NCBI GenBank assembly: GCA_963205335.1 | Contig: CAUJIM010000081.1 | Coordinates: forward strand, 1-34,855 | DNA length: 34,855 nt | Direction of reading: 5' to 3' | Origin: Pseudomonadota bacterium | Lineage (GTDB): Bacteria; Pseudomonadota; Gammaproteobacteria; Burkholderiales; Burkholderiaceae_C | Part shown: one piece after another, positions 6,123 through 15,357 of the stretch | Position numbering within the stretch: position 1 is the stretch's first letter | How the letters are laid out: each line of letters opens with the position of its first letter | The notes under the pieces: model-generated | What the model was told of the DNA's origin: nothing | Seen by the model: the letters and a program-made list of their open reading frames with translations, nothing else | Database searches by the model: none | Made by a program: the position numbers and the translations under genes

Positions 6123-7088
6123 TCAGGCGCGGTTTTGCTCGGCGCAGCTCGCGTGCAGGCAGATCGCGGCGGCGGCGGCGACGTTGAGCGACTCTTCCCC
6201 GCCGGGCTGCACGATGCGGATGTGCCGCGCGGCGCGCGCCTGCAGCGCGGGCGAGACGCCCTGCCCTTCGTGGCCCAGCAGCCAGCCGCAGGGCCAGGGC
6301 AGGCGGGCGCGGTGCAGCCAGTCGCCCTGGTGCGAGCTGGTGGCGAGCAGCGGCACGCGCAGGCCGCCCAGCGCCGCTTCGTCCAGGCCCTCGACCAGGC
6401 GCAGCGCGAAGTGCGCGCCCATGCCGGCGCGCAGCACCTTGGGCGACCAGAGCAGCGCCGTGCCCTTGAGCGCGGCGATCTGGCTGAAGCCGAAGGCCGC
6501 GGCGCTGCGCAGGATGGAGCCGACGTTGCCGGCATCCTGCACGCGGTCGAGCACCACCGTGGGCGCGTCGGGCTGCAACGGCAGCGCGTCGGGCAAGGCC
6601 AGCACGTAGCCCATGCCCTCGGGCGATTCAAGGGCGGTGAATTCGCGCCAGAGGGCGTCGGCGACGATCACTGTTTTGATAGCTGCTGGCGCTTTACTGG
6701 AAAGCGCTGGAGGCTGATTTGATTGATGAGATCCGTGGCGTGCATCAGGAGGCAGGCCCTCACCCCTGCCCTGTCCCAGAGGGAGAGGGAGAAAAACCGG
6801 GGGACGCCCTCGATCCTGCAAGGGAGAGCCAGCAACCGGCGCGGCCGATCGCCCTCGCCCCTCTGGGGAGAGGGAGGGGTGAGGGGCCTGCGCCGCCCAG
6901 GCCGACTGCGCGAACACCGCCACCTCCGGGCGCCAGCCGCGCGCCAGCGCAGCGCTGCACAGGTGCTCGCCCTCCACCCACACGCGGCCCTGCTTGCGGT
7001 AGGCGCCGCTTTCGTGCGCGAGGCGCCTGAGCTGCTTGAGCAAGGGGTTGTCGCGCGACTGGATGTGCACGGGCTCATGCAAGGTCAC
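6123..7088 (-). CDS. SpoU/TrmH-family RNA 2'-O-methyltransferase with a repeat-derived insertion
   Basis: The protein has 321 residues. The N-terminal RNA-binding domain ([22 protein letters not shown]) is followed by the SPOUT catalytic domain with its three motifs: [25 protein letters not shown] and [15 protein letters not shown]. Such enzymes use S-adenosylmethionine to methylate ribose in rRNA or tRNA. Relatives are about 250-260 residues. The excess is residues about 67-138, between the N-terminal domain (ending FAQSAWAAQ) and [15 protein letters not shown] for this part is a 140-bp palindromic element (6752-6891) plus a hairpin repeat (6668-6725), both read in frame without stops. The GTG start overlaps the rnhB stop as GTGA and follows GGAGG, so translation is probably coupled. 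Confidence 0.88.
   Translation of the reverse strand: MTLHEPVHIQSRDNPLLKQLRRLAHESGAYRKQGRVWVEGEHLCSAALARGWRPEVAVFAQSAWAAQAPHPSLSPEGRGRSAAPVAGSPLQDRGRPPVFLPLPLGQGRGEGLPPDARHGSHQSNQPPALSSKAPAAIKTVIVADALWREFTALESPEGMGYVLALPDALPLQPDAPTVVLDRVQDAGNVGSILRSAAAFGFSQIAALKGTALLWSPKVLRAGMGAHFALRLVEGLDEAALGGLRVPLLATSSHQGDWLHRARLPWPCGWLLGHEGQGVSPALQARAARHIRIVQPGGEESLNVAAAAAICLHASCAEQNRA
6668..6725 (+). repeat. Hairpin repeat family, copy 3, inside the methyltransferase gene
   Basis: CTGTTTTGATAGCTGCTGGC is followed by GCTTTACTGGAAAGCGCTGG and AGGCTGATTTGATT. The stem is CCAGCGCTTT against AAAGCGCTGG on the minus strand, with a loop of a few bases. In the gene frame the core reads KAPAAIKTV. It is a complete copy, and it directly adjoins the 140-bp element. 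Confidence 0.9.
6752..6891. repeat. 140-bp palindromic repeat inside the methyltransferase gene
   Basis: The outer arms GCAGGCCCTCACCCCT (6752-6767) and AGGGGTGAGGGGCCTGC (6875-6891) are inverted copies with one base of length difference. Inside are two smaller hairpin-forming units, TGTCCCAGAGGGAGAGGG and GCCCCTCTGGGGAGAGGG. This resembles the CTCACCCC...GGGAGAGGG palindromes that are scattered through many proteobacterial genomes, normally between genes. Here it lies wholly inside a reading frame and is translated as a Gly/Pro/Arg-rich peptide ([12 protein letters not shown] ... [10 protein letters not shown]). Confidence 0.88.
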
Positions 7089-7690
7089 AAGGCCTCCAGA
7101 ACCTGCGCCACGGGGGCGAAGGAGCGGCGGTGCTCGGGGCAGGCGCCGTGCGCGCGCAGGGCGGCCAGGTGCTCGGCGGTGCCGTAGCCCTTGTGCCGCT
7201 CGAAGCCGTAGAGCGGGTAGCGCGCGTGCAGCCCGGCGCACCAGCGGTCGCGCGTGACCTTGGCGAGGATGGACGCGGCCGAGATCGCGGCCACCCTGGC
7301 GTCACCCTTGACGATGGCCTCGGCGGGCACGGCCAGCGGCGGCAGGCGGTTGCCGTCGACCAGCACGCGCGCGGGCGGCACGGCGAGGCCCTCGACGGCG
7401 CGGCGCATCGCCAGCAGCGTGGCCTGCAGGATGTTGAGGCGGTCGATCTCCTCGACGCTGGCCTCGGCGACGCTGCAGCACAGCGCGCGCTCGCGAACCA
7501 GGGCGAACAGCGCCTCGCGCCGCGCCGGGCTCAGGGCCTTGGAATCGGCCAGGCCGGCGATGGGCCGGGCCGGGTCCAGGATCACGGCGGCGGCCACCAC
7601 CGGCCCGGCGAGCGGCCCGCGGCCCGCCTCGTCCACGCCCGCGACGAGGCCGCCGGGGGCACCCCAGTCCAGCGTGCGCTGCTCAGGCAA
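7085..7690 (-). CDS. rnhB: Ribonuclease HII
   Basis: This 201-residue protein removes RNA from RNA/DNA hybrids and misincorporated ribonucleotides. The RNase HII signature [17 protein letters not shown] places the first metal-binding Asp and Glu at residues 20 and 21. [19 protein letters not shown] and the KVTRDRW region follow, and the C-terminal [10 protein letters not shown] is typical of the family. The TTG start at 7690 has GGAGG five bases upstream and overlaps the lpxB stop by eight bases. No ATG lies in a better place: upstream codons are inside lpxB. The position after lpxB is common in Gram-negative bacteria. Confidence 0.95.
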   Translation of the reverse strand: MPEQRTLDWGAPGGLVAGVDEAGRGPLAGPVVAAAVILDPARPIAGLADSKALSPARREALFALVRERALCCSVAEASVEEIDRLNILQATLLAMRRAVEGLAVPPARVLVDGNRLPPLAVPAEAIVKGDARVAAISAASILAKVTRDRWCAGLHARYPLYGFERHKGYGTAEHLAALRAHGACPEHRRSFAPVAQVLEAL

Positions 7691-8822
7691 GCAGGCCTCC
7701 CACGGCCTCGGCGGCCAGGCGCGGCGTGTCGCGGCGCAGGCTCTCGTGCAGCGCGGCGAAGCGCTGGGCGAGCTGCCGCGCCTGCTCGGGCGCATCCAGC
7801 CATTGCAGCACGGCGTCGGCCAGCGCCCGCGGCGTGGCGGCGTCCTGCAGCAGCTCGGGCACGACGAAGTCGCCGCACAGGATGTTGGGCAGGCCCACCC
7901 AGGGCTGCAGCTGCTTGCGCCGCATCAGGCGCCAGCTCAGCGGGTGCATGCGGTAGGCGATGACCATGGGGCGCTTGAACAGCGCCGCCTCCAGCGTGGC
8001 GGTGCCGCTGGCGATCAGCGTCGCGTCGCACGCGGCCAGCACCTCGTGCGAGCGGCCGGTGACGAGGGTGAGCCGCGCCACACCGCATTCGCGCGCGATC
8101 TGCTCGATGCGGGGGCGCAGCGCGGGCACCGCGGGAACTACTATTTCAATAGCTGCTTGCGCTTGCTGCACGAGCGCCGCAGCCTGAAAGAACACTTGCG
8201 CCAGGTAGGCCACCTCGGCGCGGCGGCTGCCGGGCAGCACGGCGAGCACCGGAGCCTCCCGCGGCAGGCCCAGCGCCGCGCGCGCCGCCGCGCGGTCGGG
8301 CTCCATCGGGATCACGCCGGCCAGCGGGTGGCCCACGTAGCTGGCCGCGATGCCGTGGCGCGCGAGCAGCGCGGGCTCGAAGGGGAAGAGGCAGAGCACG
8401 TGGTCGGCCGCCGCGCGGATCTTTTCCATGCGCTCGGGCCGCCAGGCCCAGACCGAGGGGCAGACGAAGTGCGCCGTCTTGATTCCCGCCACGCGCAGGC
8501 GCGTCTCCAGGCCCAGGTTGAAGTCCGGCGCGTCGACGCCGATGAACACGTCGGGGCGCTCGATCCGAAGGCGCGTCGTGAGCAACTGGCGAATGCGAAC
8601 GATGCCCGCCAGACGCCACAGCAGTTCAGGGCTGAAGCCGTGTACCGCCAGGCGCTCGCTGTCCCACCAGGCGTCGAAACCGCGCGCTCTCATCTGCCCG
8701 CCGCCGATGCCGAAAGCCGTGGCGCCGCTCCAGCGCGCCTTCACGCCGTCGAGCAGCAGGCCCGCGAGCAGGTCGCCCGAGGTTTCGCCCGCGACCATCG
8801 CGATGCGTGGGCCCGCGCTCAT
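7683..8822 (-). CDS. lpxB: Lipid-A-disaccharide synthase
   Basis: This 379-residue membrane-associated glycosyltransferase joins UDP-2,3-diacylglucosamine and lipid X into the lipid A disaccharide. Family features are the N-terminal [54 protein letters not shown] and the donor-site [21 protein letters not shown] at 8822 is preferred over an in-frame TTG at 8831, which would overlap the lpxA stop and has no ribosome binding site. A hairpin-repeat copy lies at 8136-8167 and encodes [10 protein letters not shown]. This segment aligns without a length change to the matching strand of E. coli LpxB (PDLEIVVP), so function should be intact. Confidence 0.96.
   Translation of the reverse strand: MSAGPRIAMVAGETSGDLLAGLLLDGVKARWSGATAFGIGGGQMRARGFDAWWDSERLAVHGFSPELLWRLAGIVRIRQLLTTRLRIERPDVFIGVDAPDFNLGLETRLRVAGIKTAHFVCPSVWAWRPERMEKIRAAADHVLCLFPFEPALLARHGIAASYVGHPLAGVIPMEPDRAAARAALGLPREAPVLAVLPGSRRAEVAYLAQVFFQAAALVQQAQAAIEIVVPAVPALRPRIEQIARECGVARLTLVTGRSHEVLAACDATLIASGTATLEAALFKRPMVIAYRMHPLSWRLMRRKQLQPWVGLPNILCGDFVVPELLQDAATPRALADAVLQWLDAPEQARQLAQRFAALHESLRRDTPRLAAEAVGGLLA
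8136..8167 (+). repeat. Hairpin repeat family, copy 4 (left half), inside lpxB
   Basis: ACTACTATTTCAATAGCTGC followed by TTGCGCTTGC matches the left half of the repeat and is strikingly AT-rich for this gene. Read in the lpxB frame it gives [10 protein letters not shown], the same frame and orientation as the copies in the methyltransferase and dxr genes. The right stem arm is not recognisable. Confidence 0.7.
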
Positions 8823-8827
8823 GGGAC

Positions 8828-9616
8828 TCAACGAACGATGCCGCGCGTGGCGCCGCGCAGGAAGTCGCCCAGCAGCGTCACGTCTTCCTCGGCCTCGGGG
8901 TGGGTGTTGGCCAGCTCGTCGATCTGCGCCAGCGCCGCCTGCAGGGTCAGCCCCTCGCGGTAGAGCACGCGGTAGGCCTGCTTGAGCGTGGCGATGCGCT
9001 CGGCCGAGTAGCCCCGGCGGCGCAGCCCCTCGACATTGAGGCCGCGCACCGCGAGCGGGTGGCCATCGACCATCATGAAGGGCGGCACATCCTGCGCGAT
9101 GTGGCTGCCGAAGCCCGCCATGACGTGCGCGCCGATGTGCGTGAACTGGTGCACGCCGGTCAGGCCCCCGACGATGGCCCAGTCGCCCACGTGCACATGG
9201 CCCGCCAGCGTGGCGTTGTTGGCCAGGATGGTCTGGTTGCCGACCACGCAGTCGTGCGCGATGTGCACGTAGGCCATGATCCAGTTGTCGTCGCCGATGG
9301 TGGTCACGCCCCGGTCCTGCGCGGTGCCGGTGTTGAAGGTGCAGAACTCGCGGATGGTGTTGCGCGCGCCGATCTCCAGGCGCGTGGGCTCGCTGGCGTA
9401 TTTCTTGTCCTGCGGCGCCGCGCCGAGCGAGCAGAAATGGAAGATCCGGCAGTCTTCGCCGATGCGGGTGTGTCCTTCGATCACGCAGTGCGCACCGATG
9501 CTGGTGCGCGCGCCGACGACCGCGTGCGGCCCGATGACCGAGTACGGCCCGACCGCGACATCCGCGTCAAGCCGGGCGCCGGGATCGATGAGGGCGGTGG
9601 GGTGGATCAGGCTCAC
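8828..9616 (-). CDS. lpxA: Acyl-ACP--UDP-N-acetylglucosamine O-acyltransferase
   Basis: This 262-residue trimeric left-handed beta-helix enzyme transfers a 3-hydroxyacyl chain to UDP-GlcNAc, the first step of lipid A synthesis. Hexapeptide repeats begin at once ([27 protein letters not shown]). The family active-site segment is [20 protein letters not shown], with the catalytic histidine in [25 protein letters not shown] links to the C-terminal helical domain. The start is GTG at 9616 without an obvious ribosome binding site, 18 bases after fabZ; an alternative start is not apparent because the first helix coil begins at residue 4. lpxB follows after five bases. Confidence 0.96.
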   Translation of the reverse strand: MSLIHPTALIDPGARLDADVAVGPYSVIGPHAVVGARTSIGAHCVIEGHTRIGEDCRIFHFCSLGAAPQDKKYASEPTRLEIGARNTIREFCTFNTGTAQDRGVTTIGDDNWIMAYVHIAHDCVVGNQTILANNATLAGHVHVGDWAIVGGLTGVHQFTHIGAHVMAGFGSHIAQDVPPFMMVDGHPLAVRGLNVEGLRRRGYSAERIATLKQAYRVLYREGLTLQAALAQIDELANTHPEAEEDVTLLGDFLRGATRGIVR

Positions 9617-9634
9617 GACGGGCTGGCGGCGGCG

Positions 9635-10078
9635 TCACTCGCCGACATGGCGCATGGTGCACATGAGCTGCGCCTCGGCCGCCACCTCGTCGCCCACGCG
9701 GCCGACGCCGTTGAACTTCCAGACGCCGCCGCGCACGCGGTCGATGGTGATGTCGAGGATGAGCTGGTCGCCCGGCTCCACCGGGCGCTTGAAGCGCGCG
9801 CCGTCGATGCCGACGAAGTAGTAGATGTTGTTCTCGTCCGGCACCTGGCCCATGGCGTCGAACGCGAGCAGCCCCGCGGCCTGCGCCAGCGCCTCGAGGA
9901 TGAGCACGCCGGGCATCACCGGCCGCCCCGGGAAATGCCCGGTGAAATACGGCTCGTTGAAGGTGACGTTCTTGATCGCGCGGATGCGCTGGTTGCGCTC
10001 GAGCTCGACCACCTTGTCCACCAGCAGGAAAGGGTAGCGGTGGGGCAGCTGCTTGAGGATGTAGTGGATGTCCATCAT
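9635..10078 (-). CDS. fabZ: 3-hydroxyacyl-ACP dehydratase
   Basis: This 147-residue hot-dog-fold enzyme dehydrates 3-hydroxyacyl-ACP in type II fatty acid synthesis. The first residues [20 protein letters not shown] are standard. The active site is [16 protein letters not shown] with the catalytic histidine at residue 48, and the catalytic glutamate is residue 62 in [10 protein letters not shown]. Two ATG codons stand in tandem: the first overlaps the lpxD stop as ATGA and is chosen; the second, at 10075, gives a product one residue shorter. FabZ between lpxD and lpxA is the classical arrangement, and the enzyme competes with the Lpx pathway for 3-hydroxyacyl-ACP. Confidence 0.96.
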   Translation of the reverse strand: MMDIHYILKQLPHRYPFLLVDKVVELERNQRIRAIKNVTFNEPYFTGHFPGRPVMPGVLILEALAQAAGLLAFDAMGQVPDENNIYYFVGIDGARFKRPVEPGDQLILDITIDRVRGGVWKFNGVGRVGDEVAAEAQLMCTMRHVGE

Positions 10079-11076
10079 GGTTGTCGTGGGCCGGAGCCGT
10101 CCTGCAATCGTTGTTCGAGGGCCTTCACGCGCTCGCGCAGCCTGTACAGCTGGCGCAGCGTCGCGGCATTCTTTTCCCAGTGCGCATTGTCGTCCATGGG
10201 AAAGACGCCGGTGTAATGGCCGCCGGGCTCGGTGATCGAGCGCATGACCACGGTGTTGGTCGAGATGTGCGTGCGCTCGGCGATGGTGAGGTGGCCGATG
10301 ATGGACGCCGCCCCGGCGATGGTGCAGTGCGCGCCGATGCGCGTGCTGCCCGCTACCGCGGTGCAGCCGGCCATCGCGGTGTGGTGGCCGATGTGCACGT
10401 TGTGCGCGATCTGGATCAGGTTGTCGAGCTTGACGCCGTCCTCGATCACCGTGTCGTCGAGCGCGCCGCGGTCGATGCAGGTGTTGGCGCCGATCTCCAC
10501 GTCGTCGCCGATGCGCACGCCGCCGAGCTGCTCGATCTTGATCCACGCGCCGCCCTCGGGCGCGAAGCCGAAGCCGTCGGCGCCGATCACCACGCCCGGG
10601 TGCAGGATGCAGCGCGCGCCGATGCGGCAGCGCGCCCCCACGCTCACGCGCGACTTGAGCACGGTGTGCGGGCCGATCACCGCGCCGCGCTCGACGACGC
10701 ACAGCGGGCCGATGCTGGCGCTGGCATCCACCTGCGCCTGCGGGTGGACGACGGCGCTCGGGTGGATGCCCGGCGCCGCGCCCAGGCCGTGCTCGCGCGC
10801 CCACAGCTGCGTGGCGCGGGCGAAGTAGGCGTAGGGGTCGTCGGCAACGATGCAGGCGCCGCGCGCCAGCGCCAGCGCGCGCAGCGCCGGGGCGACGATG
10901 ACGCACGCCGCGCGCGAGGCCGCCAGCTGCGCCGCGTAGCGCGGGTTGTTCAGGAAGGAAAGATCGGCCTCGCGGGCCGATTCGAGCGGGGCGATGCGTT
11001 CGATGACCGTGGCGGGGTCGCCGCCTTCGAGGCGGCCTCCCAGCGCATCGACGATCTGTCCCAGGCGCAAGCTCAC
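10075..11076 (-). CDS. lpxD: UDP-3-O-acylglucosamine N-acyltransferase
   Basis: The 333-residue protein adds the second hydroxyacyl chain in lipid A synthesis. The N-terminal uridine-binding domain ([27 protein letters not shown]) is followed by hexapeptide repeats ([20 protein letters not shown]) and the segment [36 protein letters not shown] contains the histidine that is catalytic in the family (QIAHN). A C-terminal helical tail ([20 protein letters not shown]) completes it. The start is GTG at 11076, with only a weak AGGGT upstream. It lies 22 bases after the skp-like gene and overlaps fabZ by four bases. Confidence 0.96.
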   Translation of the reverse strand: MSLRLGQIVDALGGRLEGGDPATVIERIAPLESAREADLSFLNNPRYAAQLAASRAACVIVAPALRALALARGACIVADDPYAYFARATQLWAREHGLGAAPGIHPSAVVHPQAQVDASASIGPLCVVERGAVIGPHTVLKSRVSVGARCRIGARCILHPGVVIGADGFGFAPEGGAWIKIEQLGGVRIGDDVEIGANTCIDRGALDDTVIEDGVKLDNLIQIAHNVHIGHHTAMAGCTAVAGSTRIGAHCTIAGAASIIGHLTIAERTHISTNTVVMRSITEPGGHYTGVFPMDDNAHWEKNAATLRQLYRLRERVKALEQRLQDGSGPRQP

Positions 11077-11098
11077 ACCCTGGCGCCCGACTCTGTCA

Positions 11099-11617
11099 TC
11101 ACTTGCCGCCGCCGGCGTCCATGGCCTTGATCACCCTGTCGGTGATGTCGTGCTTGGGATTGACGTACACGGCCTCCTGCAGGATGACGTCGTAGTTCTC
11201 CGACTCGGCCATCTGCTTGACCACGCGATTGGCCTTTTCGATGATCCGGTCGAGTTCTTCCTTCTTGCGCGCGTTCAGGTCTTCCTGGAACTCCAGGCGC
11301 TTGCGCTGGAAATCGCGGTCCTGGTCGGCCAGCTGGCGCTGGCGCGCCAGCCGCTGGCTCTCGGCCATCGTGGGCGCCTCGCGCTCGAACTTGTCGGACG
11401 CGTTCTTGAGCGAGTTGCCCAGGTCGGACAGCTCCTTGTCGCGCTTGGAGAACTCCTGCTCCAGCTTGGCCTGCGCCGTCTTGGCGCTGCTGGCCTCGCG
11501 CAGGATGCGATCGGTGTTGACGAAGCCCGCCTTGAAGCTCTGGGCCTGCACCGGAAGCGCCGCTGCCATGCAGCAGGCCAGGGCAAGCGTGGGGATGTGA
11601 CGGAAAAAGCGGTTCAT
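11099..11617 (-). CDS. skp: OmpH/Skp family periplasmic chaperone
   Basis: The 172-residue protein has a signal peptide (cleavage after LPVQA, residue 25) and then [17 protein letters not shown], the start of the Skp body. A long charged helical region (residues about 50-140) forms the tentacle-like coiled coil. Skp holds unfolded outer-membrane proteins in the periplasm and hands them to the BAM complex. Its start codon shares one base with the bamA stop (TAATG), so the two are probably translated in a coupled way. The gene order bamA-skp-lpxD is conserved in proteobacteria. Confidence 0.93.
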   Translation of the reverse strand: MNRFFRHIPTLALACCMAAALPVQAQSFKAGFVNTDRILREASSAKTAQAKLEQEFSKRDKELSDLGNSLKNASDKFEREAPTMAESQRLARQRQLADQDRDFQRKRLEFQEDLNARKKEELDRIIEKANRVVKQMAESENYDVILQEAVYVNPKHDITDRVIKAMDAGGGK

Positions 11618-13914
11618 TAGAAAGTGGTTCCGATCTGAAATTGAATCTTCTGGATTTTATCGCCGGCAAACTTGCGCACCGGCTGTCCCCAGGCGATGCG
11701 CAGCGGCCCGAGCGGCGAGATCCAGCTCAGGCCCAGGCCCACCGAGGCGCGCAATTCATTGAGTCTCCAGGGCTCGTGCTCGCCATAGACGTTGCCGGCG
11801 TCCAGGAAGGTGAACCAGCGCAGCGTGCGGTCGTTGCCGGCGCCGGGGAACGGTGCAATCAGCTCGACGTTGAGCGAGAGCTTCTTGGCGCCGCCGAGCG
11901 AAGCGCCCGTCACGTCGCGCGGCCCGAGCGTGCCCTGGTCGAACCCGCGCACCGAACCCAGGCCCCCGGAATAGAAATTCTTGAACACCGGGAACGGCCG
12001 CCCGCCCACGCCCTTGCCCATGCCGATCTCGCCATTGAACGCCAGGGTGTACTGCTTGTTGAGCGGGATGTACTGCTGGTACTGGTAGCTGGCCTTGAAG
12101 TAGCGCGCATCGCCCGCCACCGACAGCTCGGAACTCAGCCGCTGGTAGCGGCCCACATTGGGCGCGAGCGCGCTGTCGCGGTCGTCGCGCGACCAGCCTA
12201 TGGTCAGCGGCACCGCCAGGCTCCTGTCGCCGTAGGCGTCGGCATATGCCAGGTACGCCGCCGGGATGTTGGAGCCCGACTTGATGCGCGTCTGCTCGAC
12301 GCCGCCGCCGAAGTACACCGTGTCCACCTCGCTGAACGGCACCCCGAAGCGCACGCTGCCGCCCATCGTCACCAGCTGGTAATCCCCGCCCTGGTCGCGG
12401 TAGGGCCGCGTCGTGCGGTAGTACACGTCGAGCGTGCGCGAAATGCCGTCCCTGGTGAAATACGGATCGGTGGTGGACAGCACCGCCGTGCGGTTGAACT
12501 TGCCGGTGTTGATGTCCAGGCCCAGGTTGTTGCCCGAGCCGAAGATGTTGTCCTGCTTGACGCCGAACGACAGCGACAGCCTCTCCGCGCTGGAAAAGCC
12601 GGCACCGATCTGGATCATGCCGGTGGGTTTCTCGACCACGTGCACCAGCAGGTCGACCTGATCGGGTGCGCCCGGCACTTCCTGGGTCTCGACATTGACC
12701 TCGGTGAAGAAGCCCAGCCGGTCCACGCGGTCGCGCGAGAGCCGGATCTTGTCGCCGTCGTACCAGGAGGCCTCGTACTGCCTGAACTCGCGGCGGATGA
12801 CTTCGTCGCGCGTGCGGTTGTTGCCGTCGATGTTGATGTGGCGCACGTAGGCGCGGCGCGCCGGATCGGCGCGCAGCACCAGCGCCACGCGGTTGTTCTC
12901 GCGGTCGACCTCGGGCACCGCCTCGACCCGCGCGAAGGCGTAGCCGAAATTGGCGAAGTGGTCGGTGAAGGCCTTGGTGGTCTCGGTGATGCGGTCGGCG
13001 TTGTAGGGCTCGCCCGGGCGGATCGTGACGAGCGACTTGAATTCGTCGTCGCGGTTGAGGTAGTTGCCCTCGAGCTCGACCCCCGAGACCACGTAGCGCG
13101 GGCCCTCGGTCACGTTGACGATGATCGAGATGGCCTGCTTGTCCGGCGAGATCGCCACCTGGGTGGAGTCGATGCGGAACTCCATGTAGCCGCGCGCCAG
13201 GTAGTAGGAGCGCAGCGTCTCGAGGTCGGCATTGAGCTTGGCGCGCGAGTAGCGGTCGCTCTTGGTGTACCAGCTCAGCCACCCGCCGGTGTCGAGGTCG
13301 AACAGGTCGGTGAGCGTCGATTCGCTGAACGCCTTGTTGCCGACGATGCTGATGTCCTTGATCTTGGCGGGCTCGCCCTCGGTCACTGTGAAGGTGAGGT
13401 TGACGCGGTTGCGCTCCACCGGCGTGACGGTGGTCACGACCTCGGCGCCGTACAGGCTCTTGTTGATGTACTGGCGCTTGAGCTCCTGCTCGGCGCGATC
13501 GGCCAGCGCCTGGTCGTAGGGGCGCCCCTCGGCCAGGCCGACATCGCGCATGGCCTTCTTGAGCTGGTCCTTGTCGAACTCCTTGGCGCCGGAGAACTCG
13601 ACCTCGGCGATGGTCGGACGCTCCTCGACCACGACGACGAGCACGCTGCCCGACGCCTCCAGCCGCACGTCCTTGAACAGGCCGAGCGCGAACAGGGCCC
13701 GGATCGCGGCGGCGCCCTTCTCGTCGGTGTACTCGTCGCCGATGCGCAGCGGCAGCGACGCGAAGATGGTGCCCGGCTCGACGCGCTGCAGGCCCTCGAC
13801 GCGGATGTCCTGCACCTTGAAGGGATCGAGCGCCCATGCCGCCTGGGCCAGGATAACCAGCGAGGCGCCCGCCAATGCGGCACGCACGCCCAGACGAGGG
13901 AAGTGTTTTTTCAT
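11617..13914 (-). CDS. bamA: Outer-membrane protein assembly factor BamA
   Basis: The 765-residue protein has a signal peptide (cleavage after AQAAWA, residue 28) and then five POTRA domains to about residue 420, the first beginning FKVQDIRVEGLQRVEPGTIF. A C-terminal 16-stranded barrel follows, carrying the family VRGF motif (GLGSVRGFDQGTLGP) and ending in phenylalanine (QFQIGTTF). BamA is the core of the machine that folds and inserts outer-membrane proteins. The start is an ATG followed by AAAAAACAC, with no strong ribosome binding site. rseP lies 45 bases upstream on the same strand. Confidence 0.97.
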   Translation of the reverse strand: MKKHFPRLGVRAALAGASLVILAQAAWALDPFKVQDIRVEGLQRVEPGTIFASLPLRIGDEYTDEKGAAAIRALFALGLFKDVRLEASGSVLVVVVEERPTIAEVEFSGAKEFDKDQLKKAMRDVGLAEGRPYDQALADRAEQELKRQYINKSLYGAEVVTTVTPVERNRVNLTFTVTEGEPAKIKDISIVGNKAFSESTLTDLFDLDTGGWLSWYTKSDRYSRAKLNADLETLRSYYLARGYMEFRIDSTQVAISPDKQAISIIVNVTEGPRYVVSGVELEGNYLNRDDEFKSLVTIRPGEPYNADRITETTKAFTDHFANFGYAFARVEAVPEVDRENNRVALVLRADPARRAYVRHINIDGNNRTRDEVIRREFRQYEASWYDGDKIRLSRDRVDRLGFFTEVNVETQEVPGAPDQVDLLVHVVEKPTGMIQIGAGFSSAERLSLSFGVKQDNIFGSGNNLGLDINTGKFNRTAVLSTTDPYFTRDGISRTLDVYYRTTRPYRDQGGDYQLVTMGGSVRFGVPFSEVDTVYFGGGVEQTRIKSGSNIPAAYLAYADAYGDRSLAVPLTIGWSRDDRDSALAPNVGRYQRLSSELSVAGDARYFKASYQYQQYIPLNKQYTLAFNGEIGMGKGVGGRPFPVFKNFYSGGLGSVRGFDQGTLGPRDVTGASLGGAKKLSLNVELIAPFPGAGNDRTLRWFTFLDAGNVYGEHEPWRLNELRASVGLGLSWISPLGPLRIAWGQPVRKFAGDKIQKIQFQIGTTF

Positions 13915-13959
13915 GAATGGGTTACCGACGTGCGCCTGCGCCGCACGCCGTCAGATAGT

Positions 13960-15324
13960 TCAGCCAAACAGCCGGATGAAATCGTTGAACACAGCGATGG
14001 ACATCATCACCAGGAGTATCGCGACGCCACCACGCTGCAGCCGCTCCATCCAGGCGTCGGACACGCCCCGGCCGGTCACTCCCTCCCAAAGATAATACAT
14101 CAGGTGCCCCCCGTCGAGGACGGGCAGCGGCAGCAGGTTGAGCACCCCCAGGCTGACGCTGATGAGCGCCAGGAACACCAGGTAGGCCGACAGGCCCATG
14201 TGGGCCGACTTGCCCGCGTAATCGGCGATGGCGAGCGGCCCGCTGAGGTTCTTTACCGACGCCTGGCCGATCACCATGCGGCCCATCATGCGCAGCGTCA
14301 GCGCCGAGATTTCCCAGGTGCGCTGCACCCCTTTCCACAGCCCGTCCAGCGGCCCGTAGCGCACCATGAGCATCTCGGGCGCGGCGCCGACGTAGGCGCC
14401 GATGCGGCCCGTCGGCGTGCCGCCCTCGTCGCGCAGCTCGGGCGTGACGGGCAGCTCGAGCGTGCGCCCCGCGCGCTCCACGCGCCAGGTCTGCGTGAGC
14501 GGCGCCCCGGCCGCGACGCTGGCGCGGATGAGCGCGCGCAGCTGCTGGCCGTCGACCACCTCGCTGGCGCCCACGCGCAGCACCACGTCGCCCGCGCGCA
14601 GCCCGGCGCGCTCGGCCGGGCTGCCCGGCATGACCTCGCCCATCACCGGCCGCGTCCACGGGCCGGTGATGCCGATCTTGCGCAGCAGCTCGGCATCGGG
14701 CTCGCGGGTATCGAGGCGGTCCAGGCGCAGCGTCAGCTCCCGCTCGCCCGCGCCGGGCGCGTCCTGCAGCACCAGGCGCACGTTCTCGCCGTCCAGCGCG
14801 CCGCGTGCCAGCAGCCAGCGCAGGTCGTCGAACGAGCGCACCGCCTCGGGCTCGTCCTGGCCCATCGCGGCACGCAGTACCCGCTCGCCCCCGCGCACGC
14901 CGGCCTGCTCGGCGACGGTATCCGCCGCCGGGCGGGCGAGGTAGGGCGCGGGCTCGAGCACGCCCATCCAGTTCACCACCGCATAGAGCAGCACCGCCAG
15001 CAGCAGGTTGGCCAGCGGCCCGGCGGCCACGATGGCGGCGCGCGCGGCGAGCGGCTGGTTGTTGAACGCAAGGTGCCGCTCCTCGGGCGCCACCGGGCCT
15101 TCGCGCTCGTCGAGCATGCGCACGTAGCCGCCGAGCGGCAGCATCCCGATCACGTACTCGGTCGGCGAATGCTTCAGGTGCCAGCGCACCAGCGGCCTGC
15201 CGAAGCCTATGGAAAAGCGCAGCACCTTGACGCCGCACGCCACGGCCACGCGGTAGTGGCCGTACTCGTGCACCGCTATCAGGACGGCGAGCGCGGCGAC
15301 GAAGGCGACTATGGTGACCAGCAT
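13960..15324 (-). CDS. rseP: RIP-type site-2 zinc metalloprotease RseP
   Basis: This 454-residue inner-membrane protease cuts RseA within the membrane to release sigma-E, and also clears signal-peptide remnants. The zinc motif HEYGHY lies in the first helix. FSIGFGRPLVRW and MLPLGGYVRMLDE follow as in the family. Two PDZ-like domains lie in the periplasmic middle; the second includes VMPGSPAERAGLRAGDVV. The third metal ligand is in LLPLPVLDGGHLMYY near the C-terminus. HExGH and LDGGH are both intact, so it should be active. It sits between dxr and bamA as in most proteobacteria. Confidence 0.96.
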   Translation of the reverse strand: MLVTIVAFVAALAVLIAVHEYGHYRVAVACGVKVLRFSIGFGRPLVRWHLKHSPTEYVIGMLPLGGYVRMLDEREGPVAPEERHLAFNNQPLAARAAIVAAGPLANLLLAVLLYAVVNWMGVLEPAPYLARPAADTVAEQAGVRGGERVLRAAMGQDEPEAVRSFDDLRWLLARGALDGENVRLVLQDAPGAGERELTLRLDRLDTREPDAELLRKIGITGPWTRPVMGEVMPGSPAERAGLRAGDVVLRVGASEVVDGQQLRALIRASVAAGAPLTQTWRVERAGRTLELPVTPELRDEGGTPTGRIGAYVGAAPEMLMVRYGPLDGLWKGVQRTWEISALTLRMMGRMVIGQASVKNLSGPLAIADYAGKSAHMGLSAYLVFLALISVSLGVLNLLPLPVLDGGHLMYYLWEGVTGRGVSDAWMERLQRGGVAILLVMMSIAVFNDFIRLFG

Positions 15325-15357
15325 GGATGCATCACTCCATCAAGGCGCGCCGGGCGT

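Noticed and set aside
8820-8831. Upstream TTG start for lpxB at 8831
   Set aside because: It overlaps the lpxA stop and has no ribosome binding site; the ATG at 8822 gives the normal N-terminus.
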